Made by a program: the position numbers and the translations under genes
In this document: in pieces, positions 24,578 through 36,838 of the stretch
Layout of the letters: each line of letters starts with the position of its first letter
Position numbering within the stretch: position 1 is the stretch's first letter
Assembly (NCBI GenBank): GCA_024138025.1
Contig: JAMXBD010001106.1
Coordinates: forward strand, 1-64,000
DNA: 64,000 bases
From: Combretum micranthum
Taxonomy: Eukaryota > Streptophyta > Magnoliopsida > Myrtales > Combretaceae
Direction: 5' to 3'
The notes under the pieces: model-generated
Told to the model about the DNA's origin: nothing
What the model saw: only the letters and a program-made list of their open reading frames with translations
Database searches by the model: none

Positions 24578-25215
24578 AAATTCATAATGACCATACCTAG
24601 TTCGGAATGCAGTTTTTGGTACTTCCTCTGCTTTAATTCAGATTTGATGATACCCTGACTTTAAATCAATTTAAGAAAGTGCCTTTGCTCCTCTCAATTG
24701 ATCAAAGAGATCATCAATTCTGGGTAAAGGATATTTGTTCTTGATAGTCACTCTGTTTAATTCTCCATAATCAATACAGAGTCTCATTGATCTATCTTTC
24801 TTCTTCACAAACAATAGTGGTGCTCCCTAATGTGAAACACTAGGTCTGATAAATCCTTTATCCAACAATTCTTGTAGTTGCACCTTTAATTCTTTTAATT
24901 CTACAGGTGCCATGCATACGAAGCTTTTGATACTAGTTCTGTTCCAGGTATCAAATCAATTGAAAATTCTACTTCTCTATGTGGGGGTAATCCTGGTAAC
25001 TCGTCTGGAAATACATCTGAGTACTCACACACTGTTCGGATAGTATGAATATCCAATACTTTGGATTCACTCTCTGTTGCTCTAAAAATACAATCGTTTA
25101 TCTCCATATCTTCTTCACTTCCCACTTCAATTGTTGTTATTCTATTCTCGACTCCTTTGAGTATCTCACCTCTATACTCGTTTCTTTCTCCTTGATTATT
25201 GACAAAAGATACCAT
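24578..25215 (-). pseudogene. pol: Element B RT N-terminus and linker (multiple stops)
   Basis: 24901-25215 encodes the linker and pre-RT region ([18 protein letters not shown]), frameshifted after KASY. 24578-24900 encodes the fingers and early palm with at least two nonsense codons relative to A: the Arg before IKAEE and the Arg before IDLKSGYHQ are both TAA/TGA-type stops. The part is recognisable but non-functional. Confidence 0.8.
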
Positions 25216-25254
25216 TTTGAGTTGGCAATTAACTTTTGCTTTTACAGTAGTTAA

Positions 25255-25523
25255 CTAAACCATACCCAAAATAATATCATATTTTTGCATCTCTATCAGA
25301 ATTAAATCAGCAATTGATTCTTGATCCCCAATCTTTAGTGGACAACTCTTTATCATCTCCCGTGTTACCACTAAATTTCTAGTTGGTGTAGTAACTCTCA
25401 TTTCTTTACTCATGCTTTCGGTTGATAATCTTATACGCCTTGCTAATCCGGTACTTATAAAAGAATGCGTTGCTCCCGTGTCAAACAAAGCATACACAGT
25501 CTGATCCCCTACTTGAATTGATC
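25255..25523 (-). pseudogene. pol: Element B aspartic protease
   Basis: Open for about 80 codons from the catalytic DTGATHSF motif through the conserved QKYDIILGM, and it ends at a TAG where A encodes Trp (GMVWL). The frame is also open upstream to the predicted splice acceptor (25524|25523), which gives the protease a start without an ATG. It processes the Gag-Pol polyprotein. It lies directly downstream of gag with a 112-bp intron-like gap. Confidence 0.85.
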
Positions 25524-25635
25524 CTATGTATCAATTATTAAGTTCATGTTATTTTCAATTCATAAGGACTTCTACTCCTCGTGTACTTGTAAGCATGTCT
25601 AATAACTTTAAATAAACAAATATGTAATTACATAC
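25524..25635 (-). other. Candidate gag-pol intron in B (112 bp)
   Basis: The coding strand shows donor CGCAG|GTATGT and acceptor TTGATACATAG|GATC. The interval is AT-rich and has the size of a normal short plant intron. Using the gag phase seen in A (one base of a codon before the donor), this acceptor restores the protease frame. Unspliced, gag ends at the TAA just inside the donor, and a TGA blocks the protease frame just upstream. B carries a one-base deletion in gag about 13 bases before the donor, so this copy itself is out of phase. Needs transcript evidence. Confidence 0.5.
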
Positions 25636-27012
25636 CTGCGATAAGTCCAATTCTTCAGGATCAACTTCTTCCCAAATATTTTCTTCATCTTCTTCCTCTA
25701 TCTCCACATTCTCAACAAGATTTCCATACATAGCAAAAACTCTGGCCGTCGTACTGGTTTTGTTAACATTTCCATTTTTTTATCCTGAGACTCCAATCAC
25801 TCCTTTAGGCTGTGAAGATCCAGCTACTGCACTCGCTTTCTATGGACAGTTGGTTGCTATATGCCCAACTTTGCTACATACATAGCAAGTTGCAATTTTC
25901 CTTTTTGAACAATTATTGCCATATGTCTACTTTCTCCAGAATAATAACATTTGTTTTGCAATTGTGGGCAATTTCTTGGGTAATGAGAACCTTTACATTT
26001 CCAACAAGTAACATTATTCTTCACAATTACTCCTCCTTTGTTCACATTGAAAGGTTTGAAGAATTTAACCTTCTTAGGCACAGAACTTGCCATAGAACCA
26101 TCATACATTCTTTTCTGAACATAGTTCCTTTCTTCTTATACCTCTCAATTTCATACTTCCGTGCTCGTTCAATAATTCGAGCTTTTTCTATCATGGCTGC
26201 AAAATTATTAACTTCAAATTCAGCAAGTCTTCTTTGAAAATGAGGTTCGAGTCCAGCCATGAAAGTCTGTCTCTTAAGCTCATCACTGTCCCGATAAGCA
26301 TCCGGAGCAAACTGTAACAATCGATTAAACTCATGTTCATATTCATCAATCGTCTTACCTCCTTGGGTCAAGTTCATCAGGTCAGTGCTATATTTTGCTT
26401 TTAGACTGCTTGGAAAATATTCCTTCGAAAATTCTCGTCTAAACACTTGCCAAGTAATCAGTTGTGACAAACTTCTTTGTTTTGAATTCCACCATATTAT
26501 TGCTCTCAATCTTAATAAATAAGTTCCATAAGATACTTTCAGAGCTTCAGGTACTTGGAAAACGTCCAGGGATCATTCAATCTGAGCCAGCCAATCTTCA
26601 GCTTCTTTGGCTTTCTTGGTATTCCTTCAAAGTATCTGTTGCATTTTATGAATTCTGGCAACAAATTCCTTTGAGGTCGTAAAGGTGGTGGTGGTGGCAA
26701 TTCTTGTTCATATCGAGGCGGTCCTTGCACCTCTGCAGCATACTCATTTGGGTTCACTGGTCCATTTTCCTGAAATTGAACCGATGGAGTATGCCTTTCA
26801 TTTCTCTAGGAATTGGTGGAGTCATTGCTAGTGCTCCACAGGTGGTACTACATTTGTTGCTTGCATATTTTGCAAAGCTTGCAAAATCAAGACATTTTGT
26901 TGTTGGAGACTTTGTAAAACATCCTCAATTCGGTTTTGGGTGTTGCAAGAGCATTTATTGGTGGATCTCCAGAAATTCGGGCATTTTTACTTTTATTTCT
27001 TCCCCTTGGCAT
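25636..27012 (-). pseudogene. gag: Element B gag (frameshifted)
   Basis: Starts at ATG 27012 (MPRGRNKS). The upstream Met used in A is TTG here. Pieces: the proline-rich N-terminus (26539-26757), the capsid fold (26042-26509, with TWQVFRREFSKEYFP, TIDEYEHEFNRLLQFAPDAYR, FMAGLEPHFQRRLAEF), and zinc knuckles (25857-26108, CWKCKGSHYPRNC and a damaged CYYSGESRH). It lacks two of the single-base gag deletions of A but has others. An acidic tail precedes the donor site at 25636. Confidence 0.87.
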
Positions 27013-27243
27013 TCTATTAACATTAAACAAGTTATTTAGATTAGATCATAACTCATCTTTACCAAAAGTCATCAAAGTCATTTATATATATATATACACA
27101 CATATATATATATACATATCCAAAATACATCAGAACTTCGTGTGGTTAGTGCATTATGTACACATAAAAAATGGCACTAACACTAAACCTAGTTTTTCTA
27201 CTACAGTCATCAAAAGATACGTATGCATGTTATTAAAGGTCTA

Positions 27244-27369
27244 CTAATATCGTCCTGTCATGTCATCATAAGTAAATAATACATCATCATCACATAATAT
27301 TAGATCAGACTCAAGGACTGGGATAGAGATGACCCTTGCCCCTCTCCTGAGTGCCTAAATGAGGGTAAT
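27244..27369 (-). pseudogene. Element B pre-gag ORF, 3' part
   Basis: Corresponds to the C-terminus of the pre-gag ORF of A (the acidic tail to GRY), ending at a TAG where A has CAG. It is separated from its 5' part (32379-33246) by solo LTR C2. The bases 27365-27369 (GTAAT) are one copy of the C2 target duplication. The gap to gag (27013-27243) is AT-rich with a (TA)n tract and no ORF. Confidence 0.6.
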
Positions 27370-30300
27370 TGTCACGCCTCGAAGGGTACCCTAAACGTGG
27401 CAATCCGCCATAAACAATATTAAAGCCTAAGAATGACCATCTCAGTCATGCGAAGGCTTCCATACTATGTACAAGGCGTCTAACACATAAAGAACATCAG
27501 AATGATACATTTTATGTTGATACAATTGAGTAACAATGTAAAGGAAATTCAATTTACTATACTCCATACAAATCACTATACTTCATATACGAATCGCTAT
27601 ACTTCAAAACACAAATCATTAATACTTCAATTACATTCATCACAGACTTCCCTACATAAAATTACAAGGAAATCATAAAAATCTAGCTGATAACTTCAAC
27701 ATTCTTATTCATTGCCGAAATCTCGGAGTCATTCTCGGCTCCAACCAATTCGGTCCCCACTTTGCATTCTTGAAATAACCTGTTCATTTAAACAACTATT
27801 GGGGTATAAGCTACACTAGCTTAGTGAGAATTCCCTTAATTCTGTACCATAACAAACAAGTTATAATCAGTCATATGTTATGCATGAACAAACACGTGAG
27901 CAAGCAATTATGCATGGGTATCCAGAACCCACACACAGAACGGATTTTCGCCCTCCGTATCTTGGGTTAGGTATGGTATTGAGTCTACACGACCGCATCT
28001 AGTCCCCAAGCCCTCGGCTCTTAGCACTCGACTCGGCTAGGCTCATCCAGGAATGCATCCACATGCGCCTTAGTATCCCTGAATGAGCTCTGGCACCGGG
28101 CTCGTTATCGAAACGAGGCATCGACGGACCATACTGATTAACCTGCGTAGGAGTAGCATGCTACCAATGCAATATGTCTTATGCGATGCATGACCACTTT
28201 AATTTTTGCTTAGGTCAAAATATTTATACATTCTTTAGAGTGACCAGCCAATATCATACACATAACATAAATAATAATGAACATGCAGTTACCCAATCAA
28301 ATCGTGGTTTCGATATGCTTTAGTATTCTTTGGCATACATTCATCACAGCCTCATCATATATCCCATCCCCATTCATATCAATTTTTATCTTGTTCCTAT
28401 AATTCTAATGCAACTAACTACAAGCACAATCAAGGTAACAAAACAAGGAGAAAACTCACTCGCCATTGGATCACCGGTCTTCTAGTAATAATAATCTGTG
28501 AGGAATCGTCGATTTCGGATCACCTAAAAAGGAAGAAATACTCTAATAAGTATTTCAACTCAAACTAATCCAAAGATCTTATACGAACTATCAAATTCGT
28601 AATTCTCGTCCTAAGCGGAAATTCCAACTTAAAATGGCCATAACTTGGTCATTTTAACTCGGAATCTCGCAAATTATATATCGATTTCTATCTACTTCGA
28701 AAATATATCTATTTATAATATTATATTTAAGTTTTGAAAACTTTGAAGCTTCGAAAAGGTCGATCAGATTAGGGCAGTAACAATTTCAATTTCCGAAAAA
28801 TAGTTTTGTAAATGCTTGAAATGTTTCTACTTGTCAATTCAATTATACATGCAATATGAATGATTTCCTAACATGAATGACATGAGATGAGCTTAATGTA
28901 TGCATGATCTTAATGATTTTTGCTAAAAGAAAGTTTTACAACTTTTTACTTTGTAAGACCATAATAACAACTACTTATGAAAAGTCTAGTTTTCTAACTT
29001 TGATCATTTCCATTTGTCTTGGATTTATTACTTAAGAAAATATAATTATCTTTGTTAAAATTGAGTCTTCATCATATATATTACTTATGACCTTCATTTC
29101 TTCATAGAAATTTCTATTTTACACTTTGTAAACATGTTTTCAAGTAGGGTTGATTCCGAAATCCGAATTTTATAGAAATTTGTTTTTGAGTGATTCCTTC
29201 AAGTAGAAATCATTTGATATTTAGAAAATTAGGGCTCAATCATACATAACCACTAAGGACTTCATTCTTACACAAAAATTTGCATTTTACACTTTGCAAA
29301 TATGTTTTCCAATATGTTTTACTCAAAAATCCGAATTTTAGAAAATCCACTTTTTGAATGATTCTTTTGGGAAAAACTTGTTTAATGCATTAAAATTTAA
29401 GACTTTATGGTACCTATTACTTAAGGACTTCATTTAACACATAAAACTTGCAATTTGAGCTCAAATACTAAGTGATTACATATGCATCATCTCAAATTAC
29501 GAATTTGACAATTTGATCACTAACTCAAAATTTTCCATTTTAATTCCATTACTTGTTTTACACATTACTCATGCCTAAACTCATTTTAACTTGTAAAAAT
29601 CATTCCTTAAGGATACCTATTACCTATACCCTTCATTTTTCACATAAAACATGAGTTTTGGAGTTGATAAATGGGTTTTAAAAATTGGTTTTGATTGGGA
29701 TCCGAATTTACAAAATTCATTTTTGGGCATATCTTTTGATAAAATCTATCTAAACTTATGAAAATCCATTCCTTACATATCCTATCCTAAGAGCCCTTCA
29801 TTTCTTGAATAAAAACTTTATTTTTGAGTTGGAAAGCATGTTTTTAAACTAGGCCTTGGCCAAAATCCGAGAATAGAACTTTGTTTTGAAAATCATCTTT
29901 GAACCATATAAAATGAAGTCTTGATGCTATATATATATTAAACCTTCATTTTCTTAAGTAAAAATTACATTTTGACACTTGGAAAGTGGTTTTTAAATGA
30001 GGGTTTTGCCAAAATACGAATTTCACAATTTTTGTCTAAGTTCAAATCTAAGATCTACACATAATATGAACATACACCTAAATGAAACCATGAAAATAAA
30101 CTTTAAACTCATAGATCTAAACTTTGCTCATCAAAATCTTTCATTTATGTTATCTATACCCTAAGCCCTTCATTTTAAATGAAAAATACACATTTTGAAG
30201 TTGAAAAACAACTTTTCTAAATATGGTTCCATTTTCATCCGAATTTTCAAAAATGATTTTTGTTGAAAATAAAATAGATCTTGAGTTTTCTAAAACATTC

Positions 30301-32378
30301 CTACTATCATCATGCTACTACAAGTCATCCATGAACATAAAACAAAGTCTAATGCATTTTATGAACTCAAAAGTCTAGATCTAGTTTTCTAAACTAGTTT
30401 TAAATGCATGAACACATGTGGATGATGGATCTATGTATAAATCATAAGAAATAACAAAAATAACAACTCAAATAACTAGATCTATGGCATAAACGAAAAT
30501 CAAAGCAACAAAAATTTAGATCTACAAAATATATCAACTTTAAACAAGAAAATAATTATGATACAAGATAATAATAGTGGAGAAAAGGAGTGTTTCATTT
30601 TTGGCATCATCATCCTAAGCTTTTAAGCTTATGGAAGGTCATTTGATGCATGAAACCTTCATTACACTTTACCTATATCACCTATGGAGCTTTGGGAAGA
30701 AGATTGGCTTAGAAATCTTTAAAATATGTGTGGAGCTCATGGAAGAAGAAGGGGGCAGCTTGTTCATTGAAGAAACAAGAACAAGAAGAAGAAAGAAAGA
30801 GAGGAAAATGAGAGAGAAAAGACTAAGGAATGAAAGAGGGAAAGTGAGTAAATGAAGGAGAGAAGAAAATGAGTGTTTTAATTGAATAAATGAGAGAAAA
30901 AATAAAACAAGGCAGCCAAGAGGGAGCCATGCTACGTGAACTATAGGAGAGAGAGAGAGAAATTTTGTTGAAATTTGACTTGAATTTGAATTGTGTAATA
31001 AATGTGTATGTGTAGCTTCTTTAAGAAGGAGTGGAATATAATTAATTTGGTCAAAATGGAGTGAATAAAGGACAATGGCAGCCATAAAGAAGGGGAAAAA
31101 TCTGCCATGAAGTGTGGAATAATGTGTAGAAAGATTGAAGTGAAAAGGAAGTGATATGTGTAAGGTGTACTTGAAGGTATGGGTTGTAAAAGTACTTTCT
31201 TAATAAAATAAAATATAAAAAAAATTAGAAAATTATTCCAAATATTTGTAGCAGATTTTTCATAATTAAAATTAAATAATTATTTGAATTATTTTAGTAT
31301 TTTAACAATATGTTACCGGTATGATCAAAATACGCGAATATGAGCTATAAATGATATTTTTATAACCCGAAAAATTCTAGAAAATTATTTTATGAAAATA
31401 TAAATATTTTTCAATTATTAAATTAATTTATTTTATTTTTAGTATCGGGTCTTAAACAGAATCTGATCCCGTAAAAGCCCGAACTAACTAAATTTTAGAA
31501 AAACAAAATTTTCTATAATATATAAAATATTTATCTAATAATATAAGGCTTTATAAGAATAATAAAATTTTTTGTAATGAAATAAAAATGAATAGTGCAA
31601 AAGACTAATCAATTACCGGTAATAATGGAAATACGATAAAAAGGTTATAACTATAACTTTTATAACCCGAAAAATTATATAACTGATATATTTGGAAATC
31701 TTATGAAATTACGAGTCTAACGGTACTATTGGTATATTTTTTATGTCTCGAGCCCCGGGACACGCTTTTCGAAGTCTGCATCCGAACAGGTTCGAAATAT
31801 ATAAAAAATTTACCAATCTGATATTTTTAAGAAAACTTATATTACTATGAGCTATTCTACATATTTAAACTACATCTCGGCCTCTAGGGTTAGGGGCGCT
31901 AGATTGCCGGACTTAAGCTATTGTATTCCGTTAGGGTTTTCGGATGATTTTTCGGTTTATATCCTTGCCAATTTGGAAACTGATATTTTATGTTTATACA
32001 ACGTATTTTTGAGAAATTTATTTTAAATTTGATTTTTATAAGTATTTAATATCTTTTAATGTTTTCGGAATTCTTGAATTGAGTTTTATTTCGAAGTTAA
32101 TCATTATTTACTTTTAATAATTTGTTTTTGGGCTTTATATTACCGATTTTATAAGTCGAGTTAAATATGGAATTTTTCGTACGTCGTGGTTTTGAATTTG
32201 AAGACCACTGCGTTCTTATTTTATTTTTAAAGATTTTCATTTTCTCAAGATTAAGAAGTTTCTGAATTCGTTCGTGTTTTTGGACTAGTTGAAATTCGGT
32301 TTTAATTTGGAGTGATTTTTAGGGTTTATTTTCGAAGTTCATCTTGAAATTATTTACTGAAATTTTCCAAGGCTTACA
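27370..32378 (-). mobile_element. Family-C solo LTR C2 (5,009 bp), inside pre-gag ORF of B
   Basis: Begins TGTCACGCCTCGAAGGG and ends CAAGGCTTACA on the plus strand, flanked by the exact duplication GTAAT (27365-27369 and 32379-32383). It is in inverse orientation to C1. It is the longest of the family-C LTRs here. It contains a degenerate internal repeat (29091-30260). The ORF pair at 30631-31085 lies in purine-rich leader DNA and is not a credible gene. No internal region is left, hence a solo LTR. Confidence 0.93.
29091..30260. repeat. Degenerate tandem repeat inside family-C LTR
   Basis: A module beginning with CTTCATT, then A-rich sequence, TTTGAGTT-like and CCGAATTTT-like segments, occurs seven times. 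The TTCATT anchors lie at 29093, 29261, 29429, 29632, 29797, 29945 and 30169, so spacings are 168, 168, 203, 165, 148 and 224. In C4 the same module appears at 38679 and 38844 (spacing 165). Similar modules are seen in inverse orientation in C1, C3 and C5. Confidence 0.65.
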
Positions 32379-33246
32379 GTAATCATCCTCTCCCTCTGAA
32401 CTGCTATCACAAATCTCAATCATCGTGTCCCTGTCTCCTGAGGTGCTAGAGTCAGAGCTGTATCCATCACCCTAATGCCTCTGGGTGCAGGCCTCAGCTC
32501 ATTCTCAACACTAGGTGGTACATCGCTCTCTATCCACCCTCCATGTGCTGATCCAATCCATCTAGCATAATTAAAATTTGAGACATACTTCTCTACCTCA
32601 ATCCTTCTCTTTTTACCTTCTTTTTCATCCAACAATTATGTGGTTATACTCCTTTTATGAGCAATAGTCTGTACTGACTCATATACCAGCCTATCCTGCA
32701 TAGAAGTAGGGCGCTGGAACTCACTTGCTATCTCGGGTATAATAGGTGGTTTCCTCATCAAAATGCGTCTAGAATGACTACATCTGTTGACCCGAGCAAG
32801 CATCAAGTCATCATCATAAGCTACATCACCTCTCACTCGAGTATGATCCTATCTAACATCATGAGCATAAACTGCTCCTCTGCCAATATCTACCTAGACT
32901 CTAAAATCTGGAGGCTCTGGTCTTACTGATCTGGATGAGACTATAAATGCTATATTGTCAATCTCCAAGCTACCTCCATTCTGCACTATCAGTCTCTTAA
33001 ATCTGTAGAGTGTCTCTATAGCTGATCCATTATCTGGAAAATCCCGCTCCATCAGAAATAACCAACCTTTAAACAAAGGCTGTAATCCTCTCTTCCAGGT
33101 GCTGAGAATCTCCTCTAAGGTCTTGGTAATCCCGTACAAATATAAGTCCTCTACCAGAACTCATAATCTACGCTGTAATCTGTCAATGCATCCTCTTCCT
33201 ACATACTAAAAATCTCCCATCTAATATGACACGTAACAGGATTAGT
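32379..33246 (-). pseudogene. Element B pre-gag ORF, 5' part
   Basis: Pieces: 32894-33139 (ITKTLEEILSTWKRGLQPLFKGW, then YRFKRLIVQNGGSLEIDNI), 32636-32836 (DVAYDDDLMLARVNR) and 32420-32635 (KEGKKRR, then YARWIGSAHGGW). The start ATG (33204) is followed by TAG where A has CAG. In the RL-x-VL-x-ED motif shared with C5, the Arg codon has become TGA. A splice-acceptor-like TTGTGTGTAG ends at 33247, aligned with A and C5. Function unknown, but conservation supports a real former gene. Confidence 0.6.
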
Positions 33247-33424
33247 CTACACACAATAAAATTTGCATGATTAACAATAATCACACATATTTATTCCTAA
33301 TTGTGCAGTATAACTCTACCCATAACTACCCAACTATTTCTACAGGGTGCTAATTAAATCTAAACTTACTACATTTACTAAATGCAATTCTTTCACATAT
33401 TTATCTTTCTTATACTAGCAACCT

Positions 33425-33437
33425 TGCTCTGATACCA
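33425..33437 (-). other. Element B primer binding site (tRNA-Met)
   Basis: TGGTATCAGAGCA on the coding strand, nine bases from the 5' LTR end at 33447. Same sequence and spacing as A. Confidence 0.9.
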
Positions 33438-33446
33438 ACTAAATTC

Positions 33447-36400
33447 TGTTACGCCCCGAGGGTACCCTAGTAGTAGCAAACAAGTCACACTTGATTACCA
33501 TCACTAGTTTACCTTCAGAGAATGATAGGTTTTTACAACAACAGGATCTTTTAGTTGCTTGATAAGAAATAACAAATACATGAAAGAAATAACTTAGTGA
33601 ATAAACATTACAGAGCCATTACAAACCATATAGTTCTTCTGAAATACACAATTAGATAATTTATTCTAATAGTACAGAACTATTAAACTAAAATATAACC
33701 GTAGACTTCCAGCTTCTAAGCTCTTACTGGAGCCATACTCCTGGAAGTGACTAACCAGGGTCGTAAGGTAAAACTGAAAAGACTGTTGGAGTATGAGCGA
33801 AACCATAGCTCAGTGAATAACCAGACATATGATACATCACACAAGTTATTAGCAAATCATATGTAATGCAAGCACTCAACCATATGCACAGATACAAGCT
33901 TGGATGATCTAGAATCCAAATAGGAAAAAGATTTACACCCTCTTTTTAAGGGTTGAAGAACCATACTCAATGACCCACCTGCCCAGGAAAGACTAAGTAC
34001 ACAGGAGAATCAACGATTTCTCGTTTTAGGGTTATCACTTTGAATATAATAAATTAAACTGACCATCTCTTGCAATCTCCTTAGAAACTCCCTAACTATT
34101 AATCATTTCAAATCGATTCTACGGGCGACGTTCCTCGGTGCCACTTAGTTCCCGTAGGAACGACAGCCCAAAGAATACCTTGGAAGAACTAACACATTAG
34201 AACAACCAAGCATAAATAGAGAATCGAAATATTAATACGTAGCAGGTTGTCACCCCAATATATATTCAATAATGCAATTCGTGTAATGCATGATCAGATT
34301 ATTTTGTTAAGTCAATAATTCTTAATCAAGTTCATGGTGACCATACATTACACACAATCATCATTATACTACTTCACAACATCAAATCGTTGCATTATCG
34401 CTTTTGTAAGGATATCTTGACAATCATACAATCAGTTCACAACATATTTCAACAATACAATCGTTTAATTATCTTTGCATTACATATTCAACTACTTACA
34501 AGCACATACAGTATAATATTATTGAATTACTCACCTGCTCATACTAACTCAGTCGTAGTAATCAGCTAGGAGATCTTCTAGTGTATCAAAATCACCTATT
34601 AAGATAAATAAAGTATTCATCAATATAAATTAACTAAATTCCTATATGTGGCTAGTGTCCTAGACTCGATATTTATTAGGTTTTAGTAGTGACTATTACA
34701 AATTCTATGTTATTATATACTGATCTCAATATAGAAAATTATCTCCATTTATTGTTTCTTAGTGTTGTCGTATTTCTCCTATAATTATTTTGTTATTTTT
34801 AGAAGTCACATTACTCGAAAATTTAGCTTATTTTAATTTCCATTCTTACCTATTTTATCTATTTAAAACAAATATTGGACGAGTTATAACTTTTATTAAC
34901 ATTAAATATTTTCTTTTAATTCTAAGGATTTAAGAATTATTAGATATTATGCAAAACATTCTAAATATTTGTATTTACTCATCTAAGTAGTAATTCTATA
35001 TAGTGATATATATATATATGATATACTCAATAAATGTATTGTGTATATATATATATATATATATATTTTCTGTTTAGATCAGAACAAGCTTTCGTTGAAG
35101 AATTTTGACTGTATGCCGGCTCAAAGCCGTCGGCCTTCAAACCCAGGTACCGGTGTAAGTATAGTTTCGAAAATTATTTTATAAGAGTTGCACCGGCTTT
35201 GAAAGCTATCGGCTTTCAACGTACGTCAGTTCTACGCCATCGGCGTAAATCTCCAAATAGCCGGCTTATGTTCATTTTTTCGTGAAAATTATTTTTACGT
35301 AGCCTCTGCTCAGTATAAGCCGTCCCCACACCGCCGGCCTATTCATGTAAGCCGCTGGCGTTGAGCGATTACACTGCCGGCTTTGGGACAGTGTTGGTAC
35401 TGTTCATCATCTTCCTCCTCTATCCGATTCAATTTCAATAAATTTTACACATTAAAAACATTACTTAACCGTTCCTAAATGTTTATATATCTTATATAAG
35501 GACATAAAACAATTTTGAACATGTCTAAAAACATATATATTTATCTCAATCTTATGAAAGTAAAACTAGGGTTTCGGAGTTTTACCTCGTTTGAGCCAAT
35601 CCGATGGAATTCGAAGCTTGTGGTTGTGTTTATTACGTTCCTAAGATTATTAGAAGTCAGTTATGAAGCTTAGATTTGAAAGAAAATCATTCGAATTACC
35701 TCAGCTTACCTTTGAACTCATGTTCAAGGGTTTTTAGTAATGTTTTTCTCTCGATCCGAACTTATGTGATTTGATCTGTTTGTTCTTTGTTTTTGGTTTG
35801 TTTTGTTTGTTATCCAGGAAGCTATTTCGTGCTGAGGAGTTTAGGAATTGATGAGTTTTGTTTGTTCTCCATTAAGGTCATTTAATACACATATATATAG
35901 AAGAGGAAGAATGATGAAGTTGCGGCTGTTTCCTCTGAATTCTCTTCCGATTTTGCTGCCTTTTATTTTATTTTCATCCTAATTAATGCTAGGGTGAGTT
36001 GTCATTGTTTGATTGGTGTGGAGGTTGCTTTTGTTAAATAATTTGGGTGAATTATTGTGAGATTTCGGCTCTTCTTCTTCTCCGAAATTCTCCCATCGAA
36101 TTGTAGCCGACAATATATATGTATTAGTTAATTATTTAATTAAGTTTTGAGATAATTTAACGAGTTATACGGGTACTAATTAGCTAATATTTGGGAGTTT
36201 TTTTTAGAAAAATATGTTTATAGAAGTATAAAAACACTTAGATTTTCAAATAATATAATTTTTAGTTTTATATATACGTAGTTAATTATTCGTATAATTT
36301 TATCTCCGGCGATTAAGATTTCTTAAGCTTATTAGGTCAATTTTTTATTTCAGGCTCCGATAGCTTAAGAAAACTCAAATTAGAACAATAGCGTGATTCG

Positions 36401-36833
36401 ATTATTTATTTGGAGTTCAGATTTTGAGTTATTCAACAGTTTATGTTTTCGTTGTGTATTTATGATCCTAACGGTTTATCTTTGGGTTTTCGTTTTCTGT
36501 TTTTAAGCGTAAATAATCGTTTACTTAGTATTGTACTTAATACGGAAACTAAACTATATATATATTTTTAGTTTTGACACCTAACATGAAATCTTATTAA
36601 TAGTGTTTAATTTTATCTAGGAATTCTTGAATTATTGATTCAAGACACGAAATCTCATTTTTGGTATCAACTAGGGTTAAAGAATTTCTTTAATCAAAAG
36701 CTAAATCCTTTATCTAACCAAATTCTAGATATTGATCTACTCTTAGACTTTAATTAGAATCTAAATCTATTAACTAATTCATATGATCTATTATAAAGTC
36801 ATGTACTAATGTGGAAAATTCCCGGGGTTTACA
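33447..36833 (-). repeat. Element B, 5' LTR (3,387 bp)
   Basis: Begins TGTTACGCCCCGAGG and ends CCCGGGGTTTACA, followed by the second copy of the duplication ACGCC (36834-36838). It matches the 3' LTR at 14418-17798 with scattered, mostly transition differences and (TA)n length changes near 35020-35066. Confidence 0.93.
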
Positions 36834-36838
36834 ACGCC

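Larger units (their letters stand above)
14418..36833 (-). mobile_element. Element B: Tekay/Del-like chromovirus inside the LTR of A
   Basis: A full-length chromovirus on the minus strand, flanked by the 5-bp duplication ACGCC (14413-14417 and 36834-36838). It contains 3' LTR, PPT, IN, RNaseH, RT, PR, gag, pre-gag ORF, PBS and 5' LTR. Its coding sequence is closely related to A but its LTRs differ more, so A and B are related subfamilies. The left terminus reads AG where TG is expected, a point change. Two family-C solo LTRs (C1, C2) sit inside it. Without them B is about 13.1 kb. Several nonsense changes (TGG to TAG, CAG to TAG, CGA to TGA) make it defective. Confidence 0.93.

Noticed and set aside
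30631..31085. Overlapping ORFs on both strands (74 and 135 codons)
   Set aside because: Both lie in purine/pyrimidine-rich leader DNA of solo LTR C2, and the Leu/Ser-rich or Glu/Arg-rich products reflect base composition.
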